This document shows positions 45,233-53,899 of a stretch of 64,000 nucleotides of DNA, in pieces. This stretch comes from JBBEAM01 sp040882845. GTDB taxonomy: Bacteria; Pseudomonadota; Alphaproteobacteria; Kiloniellales; DSM-21159. A program made the position numbers and the translations under genes. The notes under the pieces are model-generated. The model saw only the letters and a program-made list of their open reading frames with translations, ran no database searches and had not been told where the DNA came from. Positions within the stretch are counted from its first letter, which is position 1. The number at the start of each line of letters is the position of its first letter. Location of the stretch: positions 62,001 to 126,000 of the forward strand of contig JBBEAM010000009.1 of assembly GCA_040882845.1 (NCBI GenBank), written 5' to 3'.

Positions 45233-45247
45233 TAACACAAACATGCT

Positions 45248-45799
45248 ATGCCTTCAGCAACCCGAAGGCAAGCCCGGAGCATCAGATTGGCGAAGCACCA
45301 GCCCCGTCCTTTTCAGCCGCAGGACCATAACCACGGCCGCTGCGTCCAGGATGCCTTGGCCGCCGCCCAGGCGCTCTGCGCCGATCAAGGCCTGCGGCTG
45401 ACGCCGCTGCGCCGCCGCGTACTGGAGCTGATCTGGGAAAGTCACAAGCCGCAGGGCGCCTACGACCTGCTGGAACGGCTGGACGGCGAGGAGACGCCGG
45501 GTGCCAAGGCGCCTCCGACCATCTACCGGACCCTCGAGTGGCTGCAGGCCCAGGGCTTCGTGCACCGCATCGAGAGCCTCAACGCCTTCATCGGCTGCCC
45601 GGTGCCCGATCACGGCGGCGCGGAGCCGCACGCCAGTCAGTTCTTCATCTGCGAGGCCTGCGGAACAGCCGCCGAGCTGCACGACGACGGGGTCGCCGCG
45701 GCGATCCACCGGCAGGCGAAAAGCCTCGGGTTCTCCGTCGCGGACCAGACCGTGGAAATCAAGGGCCGCTGCCCCAGCTGCCGCGAGGCGGCGCGATGA
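45248..45799 (+). CDS. zur: Zinc uptake regulator, Fur family
   Basis: A 183-residue Fur-family repressor. The winged helix covers LRLTPLRRRVLELIWESHKPQGAYDLLERL and PTIYRTLEWLQAQGFVHRIESLNAFIGC. Structural zinc Cys pairs are FICEACG and GRCPSCREA. The sequence and its place in front of znuCB identify it as Zur rather than Fur. Start is uncertain: ATG 45248 lies very close to the operator and gives a long N-terminus; a downstream TTG near 45287 is possible. Its stop overlaps znuC, so it is autoregulated with the transporter. Confidence 0.9.
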   Translation: MPSATRRQARSIRLAKHQPRPFQPQDHNHGRCVQDALAAAQALCADQGLRLTPLRRRVLELIWESHKPQGAYDLLERLDGEETPGAKAPPTIYRTLEWLQAQGFVHRIESLNAFIGCPVPDHGGAEPHASQFFICEACGTAAELHDDGVAAAIHRQAKSLGFSVADQTVEIKGRCPSCREAAR

Positions 45800-46542
45800 G
45801 CGCGGCTCACAGTCTGCTCTCGGCCCGAGGCCTGGGCTATGAAGCCGGCGGCCGCTGGCTGCTCAGGAACGTCGACATCGACCTCCACGCCGGCGAGATC
45901 GTCACGGTGATCGGACCGAACGGCGCGGGCAAAACCACGCTTCTGCGCCTACTGCTTGGCCTGATAAAGCCCAGCGCCGGCCGCGTGGAGCGCCGGCAAG
46001 GTTCCACCGTCGGCTATCTGCCTCAGCGCTTCGACGCCGACCCCAGCCTGCCGCTATCGGTCAGGGGCTTTCTTGCGCTGCCCAAACCCAGGCCGTCGGC
46101 CGCGCTGCGCGAGAGCCTTGCCGAGGTCGGCGTGGCGCACCTTCTGGATGCCCCCCTGCAAAGTCTTTCCGGCGGCGAAACCCAACGCGTGCTGCTTGCC
46201 CGCGCACTGCTCCGCGAGCCGGACCTGCTGGTTCTCGACGAGCCCGCGCAGGCTGTCGACTTCTCCGGCCAGGCCGAGCTCTACGAACTGATCGCGCGCA
46301 CTCGGGACGCGCGCGGTTGCGGCGTGCTGATCGTCTCCCACGACCTGCATTTGGTGATGGCCTCGACCGATACCGTTCTCTGTCTCAACCAGCATATCTG
46401 CTGCGCCGGAAAGCCGGAGGCGGTCGAGCGGCATCCCGAGTATCTCAAGCTGTTCGGCACCGCGGCGGAAGCGCTGGCGATCTATCAGCACGAGCATGAC
46501 CACCATCACGACCTCGAAGGAAAGCCGGTCCCGGATGCCTGA
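45796..46542 (+). CDS. znuC: Zinc ABC transporter ATP-binding protein
   Basis: A 248-residue ABC ATPase. Walker A is GPNGAGKTTLLRLLLG, the signature SLSGGETQRVLLARALL and Walker B LLVLDEPAQAVDFSG. The C-terminus contains a His-rich segment (YQHEHDHHHDLEGKP), which could bind zinc on the cytoplasmic side. It overlaps zur by four bases and znuB by eight. It energises zinc import through ZnuB. Confidence 0.92.
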   Translation: MSAAHSLLSARGLGYEAGGRWLLRNVDIDLHAGEIVTVIGPNGAGKTTLLRLLLGLIKPSAGRVERRQGSTVGYLPQRFDADPSLPLSVRGFLALPKPRPSAALRESLAEVGVAHLLDAPLQSLSGGETQRVLLARALLREPDLLVLDEPAQAVDFSGQAELYELIARTRDARGCGVLIVSHDLHLVMASTDTVLCLNQHICCAGKPEAVERHPEYLKLFGTAAEALAIYQHEHDHHHDLEGKPVPDA

Positions 46543-47338
46543 GCTTCTCGACGACTTCTTTTTCCGCGCTTTGCTCGCCGCGGTCGGCATCGCCCTGGTC
46601 GCCGGGCCGCTCGGCTGCTTCATCGTCTGGCGCCGCATGGCCTACTTCGGCGATACCCTCGCCCACTCCGCCCTGCTCGGCGTGGCGCTGGGCGTTCTGC
46701 TGGGCATCGAGCCGGTGTTCGGCGTCGCTGCGACGGTGATCGTCCTGGCGCTGCTCCTGGTGGCGCTGCAACAGCAAAGACAGATCGCCACCGACACCCT
46801 GCTTGGCATCCTCGCCCACTCGGGTCTGGCGCTGGGGCTGGTCGCACTGAGCTTCCTGCCGCAGGTCCGGGTCGATCTGCTGTCCTACCTCTTCGGCGAC
46901 GTACTCGCGGTCGGCAAAGCCGAGCTGCTGCAGGTCTATCTCGGCGGCATGGTGGCGCTGGTAGCGCTGATGGCGGTCTGGCGGCCGCTGCTGACGGCCA
47001 CGCTGCACGAGGAGCTGGCCCGCGCCGAAGGCATTGCCGTGCTGCGCGTCCGCCTGGTCTTCATGCTGACCATCGCGATCGTCATCGCCGTGGCGATGAA
47101 GATCGTCGGCATCCTGCTGATCACCTCGCTGCTGATTCTGCCGGCGGCGACCGCCCGGCTCTTCGCACGCAGCCCGGAGGCCATGGCGCTGATCGCCGCG
47201 GGCCTCGCGGCGCTGGCCGCGGTCCTGGGGCTCCTGGGGTCGCTGAATTTCGACACCCCCGCCGGGCCCTCGATCATCGTTGCTGCCGCGATACTGTTTT
47301 CCGCAGGGTTAGTTCTCAAGCCGCTGCGCGGCGATTAG
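46535..47338 (+). CDS. znuB: Zinc ABC transporter permease
   Basis: A 267-residue membrane protein of the ABC-3 family with about seven or eight hydrophobic segments. Family landmarks are GPLGCFIVWRRMAYFGDTLAHSALLGVALG near the N-terminus and MKIVGILLITSLLILPAATARLFARSPEAM near the end. It overlaps znuC by eight bases, and its last bases overlap the convergent phnW gene. Confidence 0.92.
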   Translation: MPELLDDFFFRALLAAVGIALVAGPLGCFIVWRRMAYFGDTLAHSALLGVALGVLLGIEPVFGVAATVIVLALLLVALQQQRQIATDTLLGILAHSGLALGLVALSFLPQVRVDLLSYLFGDVLAVGKAELLQVYLGGMVALVALMAVWRPLLTATLHEELARAEGIAVLRVRLVFMLTIAIVIAVAMKIVGILLITSLLILPAATARLFARSPEAMALIAAGLAALAAVLGLLGSLNFDTPAGPSIIVAAAILFSAGLVLKPLRGD

Positions 47339-48483
47339 GCGGCCTTGGGCGCGCAGTTGCTGACGCCCATCTCCCGAAGCACCTTTTCCACAACCGCCAG
47401 CGCGCCGCGCATCTCGGCCTCGCCGAGCCGGCCGATGCAGCCCATGCGGAAGGAGTCGGCGACGGTCAGCTTGCCGGGGTAGATCACATAGCCGTGCTGG
47501 CGCAGGGCATCGTAGAAGGCCTGAAAGTCGAACCCCGGATCGGCGGGCATGTGGAAGGTGACGATGATCGGCGCCTGCAACTCGTCGGGCAGCAGCGTCT
47601 CGAATCCCAGTGCGCGCATGCCATCGACCAGTATCTTGCAATTCGAGCGGTAGCGGCCGCCGCGCCCGGCGACGCCGCCCTCGGCCTCGAACTCGTTCAG
47701 CGCCTGATCGAAGGCCAGGATGCAGTGGGTCGGCGGGGTGAAGCGCCACTGCTTGGTCTTTTCCATGTTCACCCACTGGTCATGCAGGTCGAGGCTGAGC
47801 GAGTGACAGTTGCCTTCGCAGACCTCCAGGGCAGACCTGCGGGCGATCACGAAGCCCATCCCAGGCACGCCCTCGAGGCACTTGTTCGAGGAGGCGGCGA
47901 CCGCGTCGAAAGGAATTTCCCTTGCCGAGATCGGCAGCGCGCCGAAGGCCGACATGGAATCGATCAGCAGCTTGCGGCCCAGGCGCCGGGTCACCTCGGC
48001 GACCTCGGCGATGGGGTTGAGCACGCCGGAGGTGGTTTCGCAGTGAACCACGGCGACATGGGTGATCTCACCGTCCTCGGTCAGGCAACGCTCCAGCTCG
48101 GCAGGATCGACCGGCGTGTCCTCGGGCCACTCCAGCATGCGGAAGGGATTGCCGGCGGTGCGGCAGATCTTCGCCATGCGCTGGCCATAGGCACCGTTGA
48201 CCAGGATCAGCAGGCGGCCGTCTGGCGGTACGAAGGTAGCCAGCATGGCCTCGACCGAGAAGGTACCGCTGCCCTGCAGCGGCACGGCGACGAAGTCCTC
48301 GCCGCCCTCGACGATGCCGACCAGACGCTCGCGCATCCGCCGGTTGACCTCGATGAAGTGGCTGTCGCGCGAGCCGTAGTCGTGGAGCATCGCCTCCTTG
48401 ACCGTGGGCGAGGTGGTCAGCGGCCCCGGCGTCAACAGCCAGGGGTCGCCTGTCGGAGAAGCGGTCTTACGGTCGCTGTTCAT
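47335..48483 (-). CDS. phnW: 2-Aminoethylphosphonate-pyruvate transaminase
   Basis: A 382-residue fold-type I PLP enzyme that converts 2-aminoethylphosphonate and pyruvate to phosphonoacetaldehyde and alanine. The N-terminus LLTPGPLTTSPTVKEAMLHDYGSRD and the loop VPLQGSGTFSVEA are diagnostic. The PLP lysine is Lys201 (ASSNKCLEGVPG) with Asp175 in LLIDSMSAFGALP. ATG 48483 is preferred over 48522, because the family starts there. It is downstream of the aminoethylphosphonate importer on the same strand after a 126-base gap. No phosphonoacetaldehyde-consuming enzyme gene (PhnX, PhnY/PhnA) is present in the window. Confidence 0.88.
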   Translation of the reverse strand: MNSDRKTASPTGDPWLLTPGPLTTSPTVKEAMLHDYGSRDSHFIEVNRRMRERLVGIVEGGEDFVAVPLQGSGTFSVEAMLATFVPPDGRLLILVNGAYGQRMAKICRTAGNPFRMLEWPEDTPVDPAELERCLTEDGEITHVAVVHCETTSGVLNPIAEVAEVTRRLGRKLLIDSMSAFGALPISAREIPFDAVAASSNKCLEGVPGMGFVIARRSALEVCEGNCHSLSLDLHDQWVNMEKTKQWRFTPPTHCILAFDQALNEFEAEGGVAGRGGRYRSNCKILVDGMRALGFETLLPDELQAPIIVTFHMPADPGFDFQAFYDALRQHGYVIYPGKLTVADSFRMGCIGRLGEAEMRGALAVVEKVLREMGVSNCAPKAA

Positions 48484-48609
48484 GACTAACCCGATGGAAT
48501 GCAATGGAAAGACTTCAGGCAATCATAGTTGCACGAGGTGACATCCATTGTTCAAATCGATAATTATAATATGAAGCATCGCTTACGCGTATGGGAGAGG
48601 CGGCCGCCC

Positions 48610-50640
48610 TCAGCGCGTCCGCCAGGCCTGGGTTGTCGTATAGATGCCCCGCGTCGCCCCGGCATGCAGCAGCCGCACGAAGACGTTCACATAGAAGATC
48701 ATCATGCACATCGCCGCTGCCGGCGCGGTGTCGCCGGCGTCCTCCATATTGAGCGCGGCGATCGAGGCCAGCTGCGTGTCCGAGCTGTAGAGGAACACCA
48801 CGGCGGAGACCGTGGTCATGGCGTTGACGAAGAGATAGATCGAGATGTCGAGGATCGCCGGCAGACAGACCGGCACCGTGACCTTGCTGAACATCCTGTA
48901 GAAGGGCTGCTTCAGGGAGGCCGAAACGGCCTCGAACTCGTTGTCCATCTGCTTCAGCGCGGTCACCGCTGTCAGATGCGCCACGGTGTAGAAATGGGTC
49001 ACCGTCGAGACGACCAGGATGATCATCGTGCCGTAGATGAAGTTGACCGGGTTGTCTGGATTATTGAAGAAGAAGACGTAGGCGAGGCCCAGCACCATCC
49101 CGGGGATCGCCATCGGCATCATCGCCAGCAGCTGGAAGGCGGAGCGCCCGTGCTGGAAGCCCCTGCCCTTTTCCACCATGTAGGCGCCGGTGAACACGAT
49201 CAGCGTGCCGATCACCGCCGTCGCCAGGGACATCACGATGGAGTTGCCGTAGGACGACCAGCCGCCGCCGTCCATGCGGTTGAAGTCGTAATTCTCCAGC
49301 ACCATGGTGTGATTATAGGGCCAGAGCTTGACGAAGGCCGCATACTGGCAGATCGCCAGGATTCCGGCGATGAACACTGCGATCAGCGAGCAGTAGCCGA
49401 GCATGGCGAAATCGAAACGCCGGTGACGTTTCGGCGAGAAGGGGACGGCGCGCGCGGACAGCAGCGCCACCTGCCGCTTCTGCGCCTGCCGGTCGACCGC
49501 GAAGGCGATCACCGCGGGAATCAGCAGTACCATGGAGACCACCGCGCCCATCTGGAAGTTCTGCTGGCCCACCACCTGCTTGTAGATGTCGAGCGCCAGG
49601 ACGTTGTACTGGCCGCCGATCACCTTGACCGAGCCGAAGTCGGTGATGGTCAGGGTGAAGACCACGAAGGCGGCGGAGATCAGGCCGTAGCGCGCGCCGG
49701 GGATGGTGACGGTCCAGAAGGTTCGCCATCGGCTGGCACGCAGCACCGTCGAGGCCTCGTAGAGCCGCGCGTCGGAGATCGACAGGGCGACCAGCACGAT
49801 GATGAAGGCGTGCGGAAAGGTGAAGAAGGAGGCGGCGATGACGATGCCGATCGGCCCGTAGATATCGGCGCCGAAGAGGACCCAGTTGATGATCCCCTGC
49901 TTGCCGAAGAGATAGATCAGCGCGATTCCGGGCAGGATCGAGGGGACCAGGATCGGCATCATCGCCACGGTCTTGAACACGCCCTTGAAGGGCATCCGGC
50001 TGCGGGTCAGCGCATAGGCGAAGAAGAAGGCCAGCGGCACCACGATCAGCATCGTCAGGGTCGAGATGAACAGGCTGTTGGTGATCGACTGCCGCAATGT
50101 CGGCGTCGAGAAATAGCGCAGGTAGTTGCCGGCGCTGAAGTGGGCGACCGGCCGAATCAGCACGCGGCGCAGATTCTCCGCCTCGGCCTCCAGCCAGGAC
50201 TCGTCCTGGGAGAGCACGCCGTCGTAGAGAATCATCTCCTTTTCCGGCGATAGGTCGCGGAAGCGGTAGCGCGGCGTCGCCTCGCGCAGCTCCTTGGGGA
50301 TCAGTTCGAGGGCCTGTATCCGGGTCCGCTCCGATGGCACCAGACCGTCGTTGAGCGGCCCCTCCATGCGCGCGGCATAATCCTGCAAGGTCTCGGCCGG
50401 GCTCCATGCGCCATCCTGCCAAAGTTCGATCTCGACATGCTGGAGGCGGAACTCATAGGCCTCGAAGGACTTCGAGAGCATCGCGAAAAGCGGAAAGGCG
50501 AGTGCAATCAGCAGATACAGGCCGATCACGAGCATGAAGCCGCGCATCAGCCAATCGTCGCGTCCGGTCTTCTGCTTGACGGCTCTGCCGCGCGGCCCTG
50601 CTGTGACGCCGACGGCTTTGGCCTCGGCGAGATCAGCCAC
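48610..50640 (-). CDS. Fused 2-aminoethylphosphonate ABC transporter permease
   Basis: A 676-residue permease with two BPD_transp_1 modules in one chain, the arrangement of the PhnU2-type putative aminoethylphosphonate permeases. Each half has an EAA loop (YEASTVLRASRWRTFWTVTIPGARYG; FEAVSASLKQPFYRMFSKVTVP). About 140 residues without hydrophobic segments lie between the first and second transmembrane helices (residues ~60-195, starting SFEAYEFRLQHVEIELWQDG), forming a predicted periplasmic domain. It overlaps the ATPase gene by eight bases and works with the binding protein further upstream. Confidence 0.83.
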   Translation of the reverse strand: MADLAEAKAVGVTAGPRGRAVKQKTGRDDWLMRGFMLVIGLYLLIALAFPLFAMLSKSFEAYEFRLQHVEIELWQDGAWSPAETLQDYAARMEGPLNDGLVPSERTRIQALELIPKELREATPRYRFRDLSPEKEMILYDGVLSQDESWLEAEAENLRRVLIRPVAHFSAGNYLRYFSTPTLRQSITNSLFISTLTMLIVVPLAFFFAYALTRSRMPFKGVFKTVAMMPILVPSILPGIALIYLFGKQGIINWVLFGADIYGPIGIVIAASFFTFPHAFIIVLVALSISDARLYEASTVLRASRWRTFWTVTIPGARYGLISAAFVVFTLTITDFGSVKVIGGQYNVLALDIYKQVVGQQNFQMGAVVSMVLLIPAVIAFAVDRQAQKRQVALLSARAVPFSPKRHRRFDFAMLGYCSLIAVFIAGILAICQYAAFVKLWPYNHTMVLENYDFNRMDGGGWSSYGNSIVMSLATAVIGTLIVFTGAYMVEKGRGFQHGRSAFQLLAMMPMAIPGMVLGLAYVFFFNNPDNPVNFIYGTMIILVVSTVTHFYTVAHLTAVTALKQMDNEFEAVSASLKQPFYRMFSKVTVPVCLPAILDISIYLFVNAMTTVSAVVFLYSSDTQLASIAALNMEDAGDTAPAAAMCMMIFYVNVFVRLLHAGATRGIYTTTQAWRTR

Positions 50641-51754
50641 TCCGGCCTTCTCCCTCGTAGAGGCGAATGAATTCCGGCGGGATCGTCGCCGCGATCTCGT
50701 AGCCTTCGCGAATATCCAGGCGCCGCGCGGTGTTGATCGGCAGATCGGCGATCAGCCGGATTGAACCCAGCCCCGGGGACTCCAAAGTGGCGCGGAAGAA
50801 GGAGCCGAGGAATTCGATCTCCGCGACCCGGACCTTGAAAACGTTGCCGCCTTCGGTCGAGGAGGGATCGAAACGGATGTCTTCTGGCCGCACGGCCAGC
50901 GTCACCTCCGCGCCCGGAGCAAAGCCGTTGATCTCGCAGGCGAGCTCGATATCGCCGAGGCGCACGCCACCGTGCTCCGCGATGGTGCCCGGGGCGAAGT
51001 TCATCTGGCCGATGAAATCGGCGACGAAGGCGGAGGCGGGATCGCGGTAGATCTCCTCCGGCGTGCCGATCTGCTCGATCACGCCGTGGTTCATCACCAC
51101 GATGCGGTCGGCCATGGTCAGCGCCTCTTCCTGATCGTGGGTCACCATGATGGTGGTGATGCCGAGCTGGTTCTGCAGATCCTTGATCTGGTGGCGCAGG
51201 CGCACCCGCACCTTGGCGTCAAGCGCCGACAGCGGCTCGTCGAGCAGCAGCAGGCCCGGCGAGGGCGCCAGGGCGCGAGCCAGGGCCACACGCTGCTGCT
51301 GGCCGCCGGAAAGTTGCGCCGGATACTTGCTGCCCTGCTCGGGCATGCCGACGGTCTCCAGCAGCTCGGTCACGCGCTTGTCGATGGCCGCGCGGTTCAT
51401 GCCGCGATTCTCGAGGCCGTAAGCGACGTTCTTCTTTACCGAAAGATTGGGGAACAACGCATAGGACTGGAAGACGATGCCGAAATCCCGTTCGGCCGGC
51501 GGCAGGGTCGAAATCTCCCGCCCGCCCTGATGGATCTCGCCGAAGCTCTGGATATCGAGACCGGCGATGGCGCGCAGCAGAGTCGTCTTGCCGCAGCCCG
51601 AGGGCCCGAGGAAGCAGAGGAACTCGCCCTCAATCACCTCCAGGGAAATATCCTTGAGCGCGGTGAAGTCCCCGAAGTTCTTGGTGAGATCCCTGACGAC
51701 GAGATAGCTGTGTCCGGTCTCGTCCTGCTGAGGTGTGGATATACTGTCGGTCAT
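50633..51754 (-). CDS. 2-Aminoethylphosphonate ABC transporter ATP-binding protein
   Basis: A 373-residue ATPase of the spermidine/PotA-like class. Walker A is LGPSGCGKTTLLRAIAG, the signature QLSGGQQQRVALARAL and Walker B LLLLDEPLSALD; the C-terminal ~120 residues form a TOBE domain. Position between binding protein and fused permease identifies it as the PhnT-type subunit. About 100 bases including a stem-loop separate it from the binding protein gene. Confidence 0.83.
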   Translation of the reverse strand: MTDSISTPQQDETGHSYLVVRDLTKNFGDFTALKDISLEVIEGEFLCFLGPSGCGKTTLLRAIAGLDIQSFGEIHQGGREISTLPPAERDFGIVFQSYALFPNLSVKKNVAYGLENRGMNRAAIDKRVTELLETVGMPEQGSKYPAQLSGGQQQRVALARALAPSPGLLLLDEPLSALDAKVRVRLRHQIKDLQNQLGITTIMVTHDQEEALTMADRIVVMNHGVIEQIGTPEEIYRDPASAFVADFIGQMNFAPGTIAEHGGVRLGDIELACEINGFAPGAEVTLAVRPEDIRFDPSSTEGGNVFKVRVAEIEFLGSFFRATLESPGLGSIRLIADLPINTARRLDIREGYEIAATIPPEFIRLYEGEGRSG

Positions 51755-51793
51755 GATGCGCCTCTGCGCAGCCCCCCAGAATAACCAAGGGAG

Positions 51794-51820
51794 GGGCCGC
51801 CGCGCAACGCGCGACGGCCC
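51794..51820 (-). other. Intergenic stem-loop between binding protein and ATPase genes
   Basis: On the minus-strand transcript, arms at 51809-51820 and 51794-51805 pair over 12 positions with one G-U wobble around a short loop. No U-tract follows directly. Such stem-loops after binding-protein genes often stabilise that part of the mRNA or reduce read-through, giving more binding protein than membrane subunits. Confidence 0.5.
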
Positions 51821-51853
51821 GTCCGCCTTAAACTACCGCGACGTGATTGTGGC

Positions 51854-52891
51854 TTAGCTCTTGGGCTCCGACTTGCTGTCGTAGCGGCTCTGCCACTCCC
51901 GCAGGATCGCTTCGCGATTCTGCGCCGCCCACTCGAAGTTGTTGTCGATCATCGCTTCCTCGATACCCTCGGGGAAGTGCTCGACCGGCTTGGCGATGCC
52001 CGGAATGGCCACAACGGCATAGCCTTCGTTATACATCCGATTGGCATCCTCGGAAACCGACCAGTCGATCAGGGTCTTGGCCGCTTCCATTTTATCGGTG
52101 CCCTTGACGAGGGCCGTGGCTTCCATATCCCAACCGATGCCTTCGGAAGGAATCACCACTTCGAGCGGAGCGCCTTCGGACTTCGAGGCCGCCGCCCGGA
52201 ACGCGAAGGATACACCGATGGCGACCTCGCCGCGTGCAGCGTCCTTGCAAGGCTTGGAACCGGAGTGGGTGTAGTATGCGATATTCTGGTGCAGGCGGTC
52301 CATGTAGCCCCAGCCGCCGTCCTCTCCGAACAGCTGCAGCCAAGAGGAAACGTCAAGGAAACCGGTACCCGAGGAGTTCGGATTCGGCATCGCGACGTGG
52401 CCCTGATATACCGGATTGGTCAGGTCTTCCCAGGAGGTGGGGATCGGCAGGTCGTTGGCTTCGCCCTCGACGGTATTGTAGCAGATAGCCGCAACCCAGG
52501 CGTCCATTCCGGTCCAGGTCGGCGGATTGGCCGCGTCGCGGAATTTCGGCGAGAGCTTATCGAGACCGGCAGGAGCGTAAGGCTCCAGCATGCCCTCGGA
52601 CTTCATCAGCATGAGCGAGGTCGCTGCCAAGCCCCAGATCACGTCGGCCTGGGGGTTGTCCTTTTCGGCCAGCAGCTTGGCCGTAACGATGCCCGTCGAA
52701 TCGCGCACCCAGTTGATCTTGATGTCGGGATGCGCCTCGTTGAAGCGGGAGGCGTATTTCTCGAGGTCTTCGGCTTCGACCGCCGTATAGACGGTCAGTT
52801 CCGTTTCCGCGGCCGCCAGGCCTGCGGAAAGTGTCAGCGCCGTGACGGCGAAAAGGCCGCCGGCGACGCAGCTAAGAAAGCGCTGTTTCAT
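51854..52891 (-). CDS. 2-Aminoethylphosphonate ABC transporter substrate-binding protein
   Basis: A 345-residue exported binding protein; the signal peptide ends near SAGLAAAE (residue ~28). The mature part begins TELTVYTAVEAEDLEKYASRFNEAHPDIKINWVRDSTGIVTAKLLAEK and contains NPQADVIWGLAATSL and PNPNSSGTGFLDVSSWLQL, the pattern of putative aminoethylphosphonate-binding proteins (PhnS2 type) in the iron/thiamine/phosphonate binding-protein superfamily. An iron-binding role cannot be fully excluded from fold alone, but phnW in the same operon favours aminoethylphosphonate. It is the first gene, with a Pho-box-like site about 110 bases upstream. Confidence 0.83.
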   Translation of the reverse strand: MKQRFLSCVAGGLFAVTALTLSAGLAAAETELTVYTAVEAEDLEKYASRFNEAHPDIKINWVRDSTGIVTAKLLAEKDNPQADVIWGLAATSLMLMKSEGMLEPYAPAGLDKLSPKFRDAANPPTWTGMDAWVAAICYNTVEGEANDLPIPTSWEDLTNPVYQGHVAMPNPNSSGTGFLDVSSWLQLFGEDGGWGYMDRLHQNIAYYTHSGSKPCKDAARGEVAIGVSFAFRAAASKSEGAPLEVVIPSEGIGWDMEATALVKGTDKMEAAKTLIDWSVSEDANRMYNEGYAVVAIPGIAKPVEHFPEGIEEAMIDNNFEWAAQNREAILREWQSRYDSKSEPKS

Positions 52892-52999
52892 ATGTGTAAG
52901 ATCCCTGTCTCGCGTAAACCGGCTCGTTGTCAGGTCGGGGTCGAGCCGGACCGTTCACCCCCGAACTTAGCGGATGCGGGAGCAGCATGCCTCCGCATC

Positions 53000-53017
53000 G
53001 TTACACTTTTATGACAG
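53000..53017 (-). promoter_or_regulatory. Pho-box-like site upstream of the phosphonate operon
   Basis: The minus strand reads CTGTCATAAAAGTGTAAC. The first repeat, CTGTCAT, and the AT spacer match the PhoB box (CTGTCAT-N4-CTGTCAT) exactly; the second repeat, GTGTAAC, agrees at four of seven positions. It points toward the binding protein gene starting at 52891. Phosphate-starvation control is inferred. Confidence 0.6.
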
Positions 53018-53067
53018 AGACGTTGTATCTACTTGTCAAGACCGCAGGCCGCCACGCGGTCTCGCCG

Positions 53068-53898
53068 CTACAGGCTGGCGCCGGGCTGCGGCAAGGCGTG
53101 CTTGAGCAATTGCTCGGATAGGTAGTCGAACGCCTCGTCCGTGGAATCGGTCAGCAAAAAAAGGTCGAGATCCTCGGGGCTGATCGTACCGAATTCCACC
53201 AAGGCTTTGAAATTGACCACTTTCGACCAGTAGTCCTCCCCGAAGAGAATCACCGGCATGGGTTTGCGGATCTTGCCGGTCTGCTGCAGGGTCAGCACCT
53301 CGAAGAGCTCGTCCAGCGTGCCGAAGCCACCCGGCATGATAACCATCGCCTTGGCCAGGTACATGAACCAGAATTTACGCATGAAGAAATAGTGGAATTC
53401 GAAATTCAATTCCCGCGTGATGTAGGGGTTGTCAATCTGCTCGAAGGGCAGCGATATGTTGAGCCCGACGTTCATGCCGCGGGCTTCAGAGGCGCCTCGA
53501 TTCGCCGCCTCCATAATGCCCGGGCCGCCGCCGCTGCAGACCACGAACCGCTTGTGGTCGCCGCCCAAGCCCTTGGACCACTCCGTCAGGCGGTAGGCGA
53601 GCTCCCGGGTCGCCTCGTAGTAGCGCGAATTCCTGAGTTTCGTCTGGGCCAGGGCCTCGAGCTCCTCGCCTTTGCCCTTGGCGGCGGCGATCTCGGCCTC
53701 GGCCTCCTCCTTGGAGACCAGGCGCGCCGAGCCGAAGAACACGACGGTGTCCTCGATCTGGTGGCGATTGAAGCGGTCGCGCGGCTCGACATACTCGGCC
53801 AGGATACGCAGCGCGCGGGCGCCGGGACTGTTCATGAAACGCGGGTTCTCGTAGGCCTTGGCCGGTCCCGGCCAGCCTTCCTCTTCGTCGTCCGCCAT
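53068..53898 (-). CDS. LOG family protein (TIGR00730 type)
   Basis: A 276-residue Rossmann-fold protein of the group once named lysine decarboxylases. FVVCSGGGPGIMEAANRGASEARGMNVGLNISLPFEQ and the catalytic MPGGFGTLDELFEVLTLQQTGK motif (PGGxGTxxE) are intact. Members hydrolyse the N-glycosidic bond of nucleoside monophosphates, including cytokinin precursors, in the LOG/PpnN group. This one has an N-terminal extension of about 70 residues. It follows the pyrophosphatase gene by one base and is probably cotranscribed; no reason for the pairing is evident. Confidence 0.82.
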   Translation of the reverse strand: MADDEEEGWPGPAKAYENPRFMNSPGARALRILAEYVEPRDRFNRHQIEDTVVFFGSARLVSKEEAEAEIAAAKGKGEELEALAQTKLRNSRYYEATRELAYRLTEWSKGLGGDHKRFVVCSGGGPGIMEAANRGASEARGMNVGLNISLPFEQIDNPYITRELNFEFHYFFMRKFWFMYLAKAMVIMPGGFGTLDELFEVLTLQQTGKIRKPMPVILFGEDYWSKVVNFKALVEFGTISPEDLDLFLLTDSTDEAFDYLSEQLLKHALPQPGASL

Positions 53899-53899
53899 A

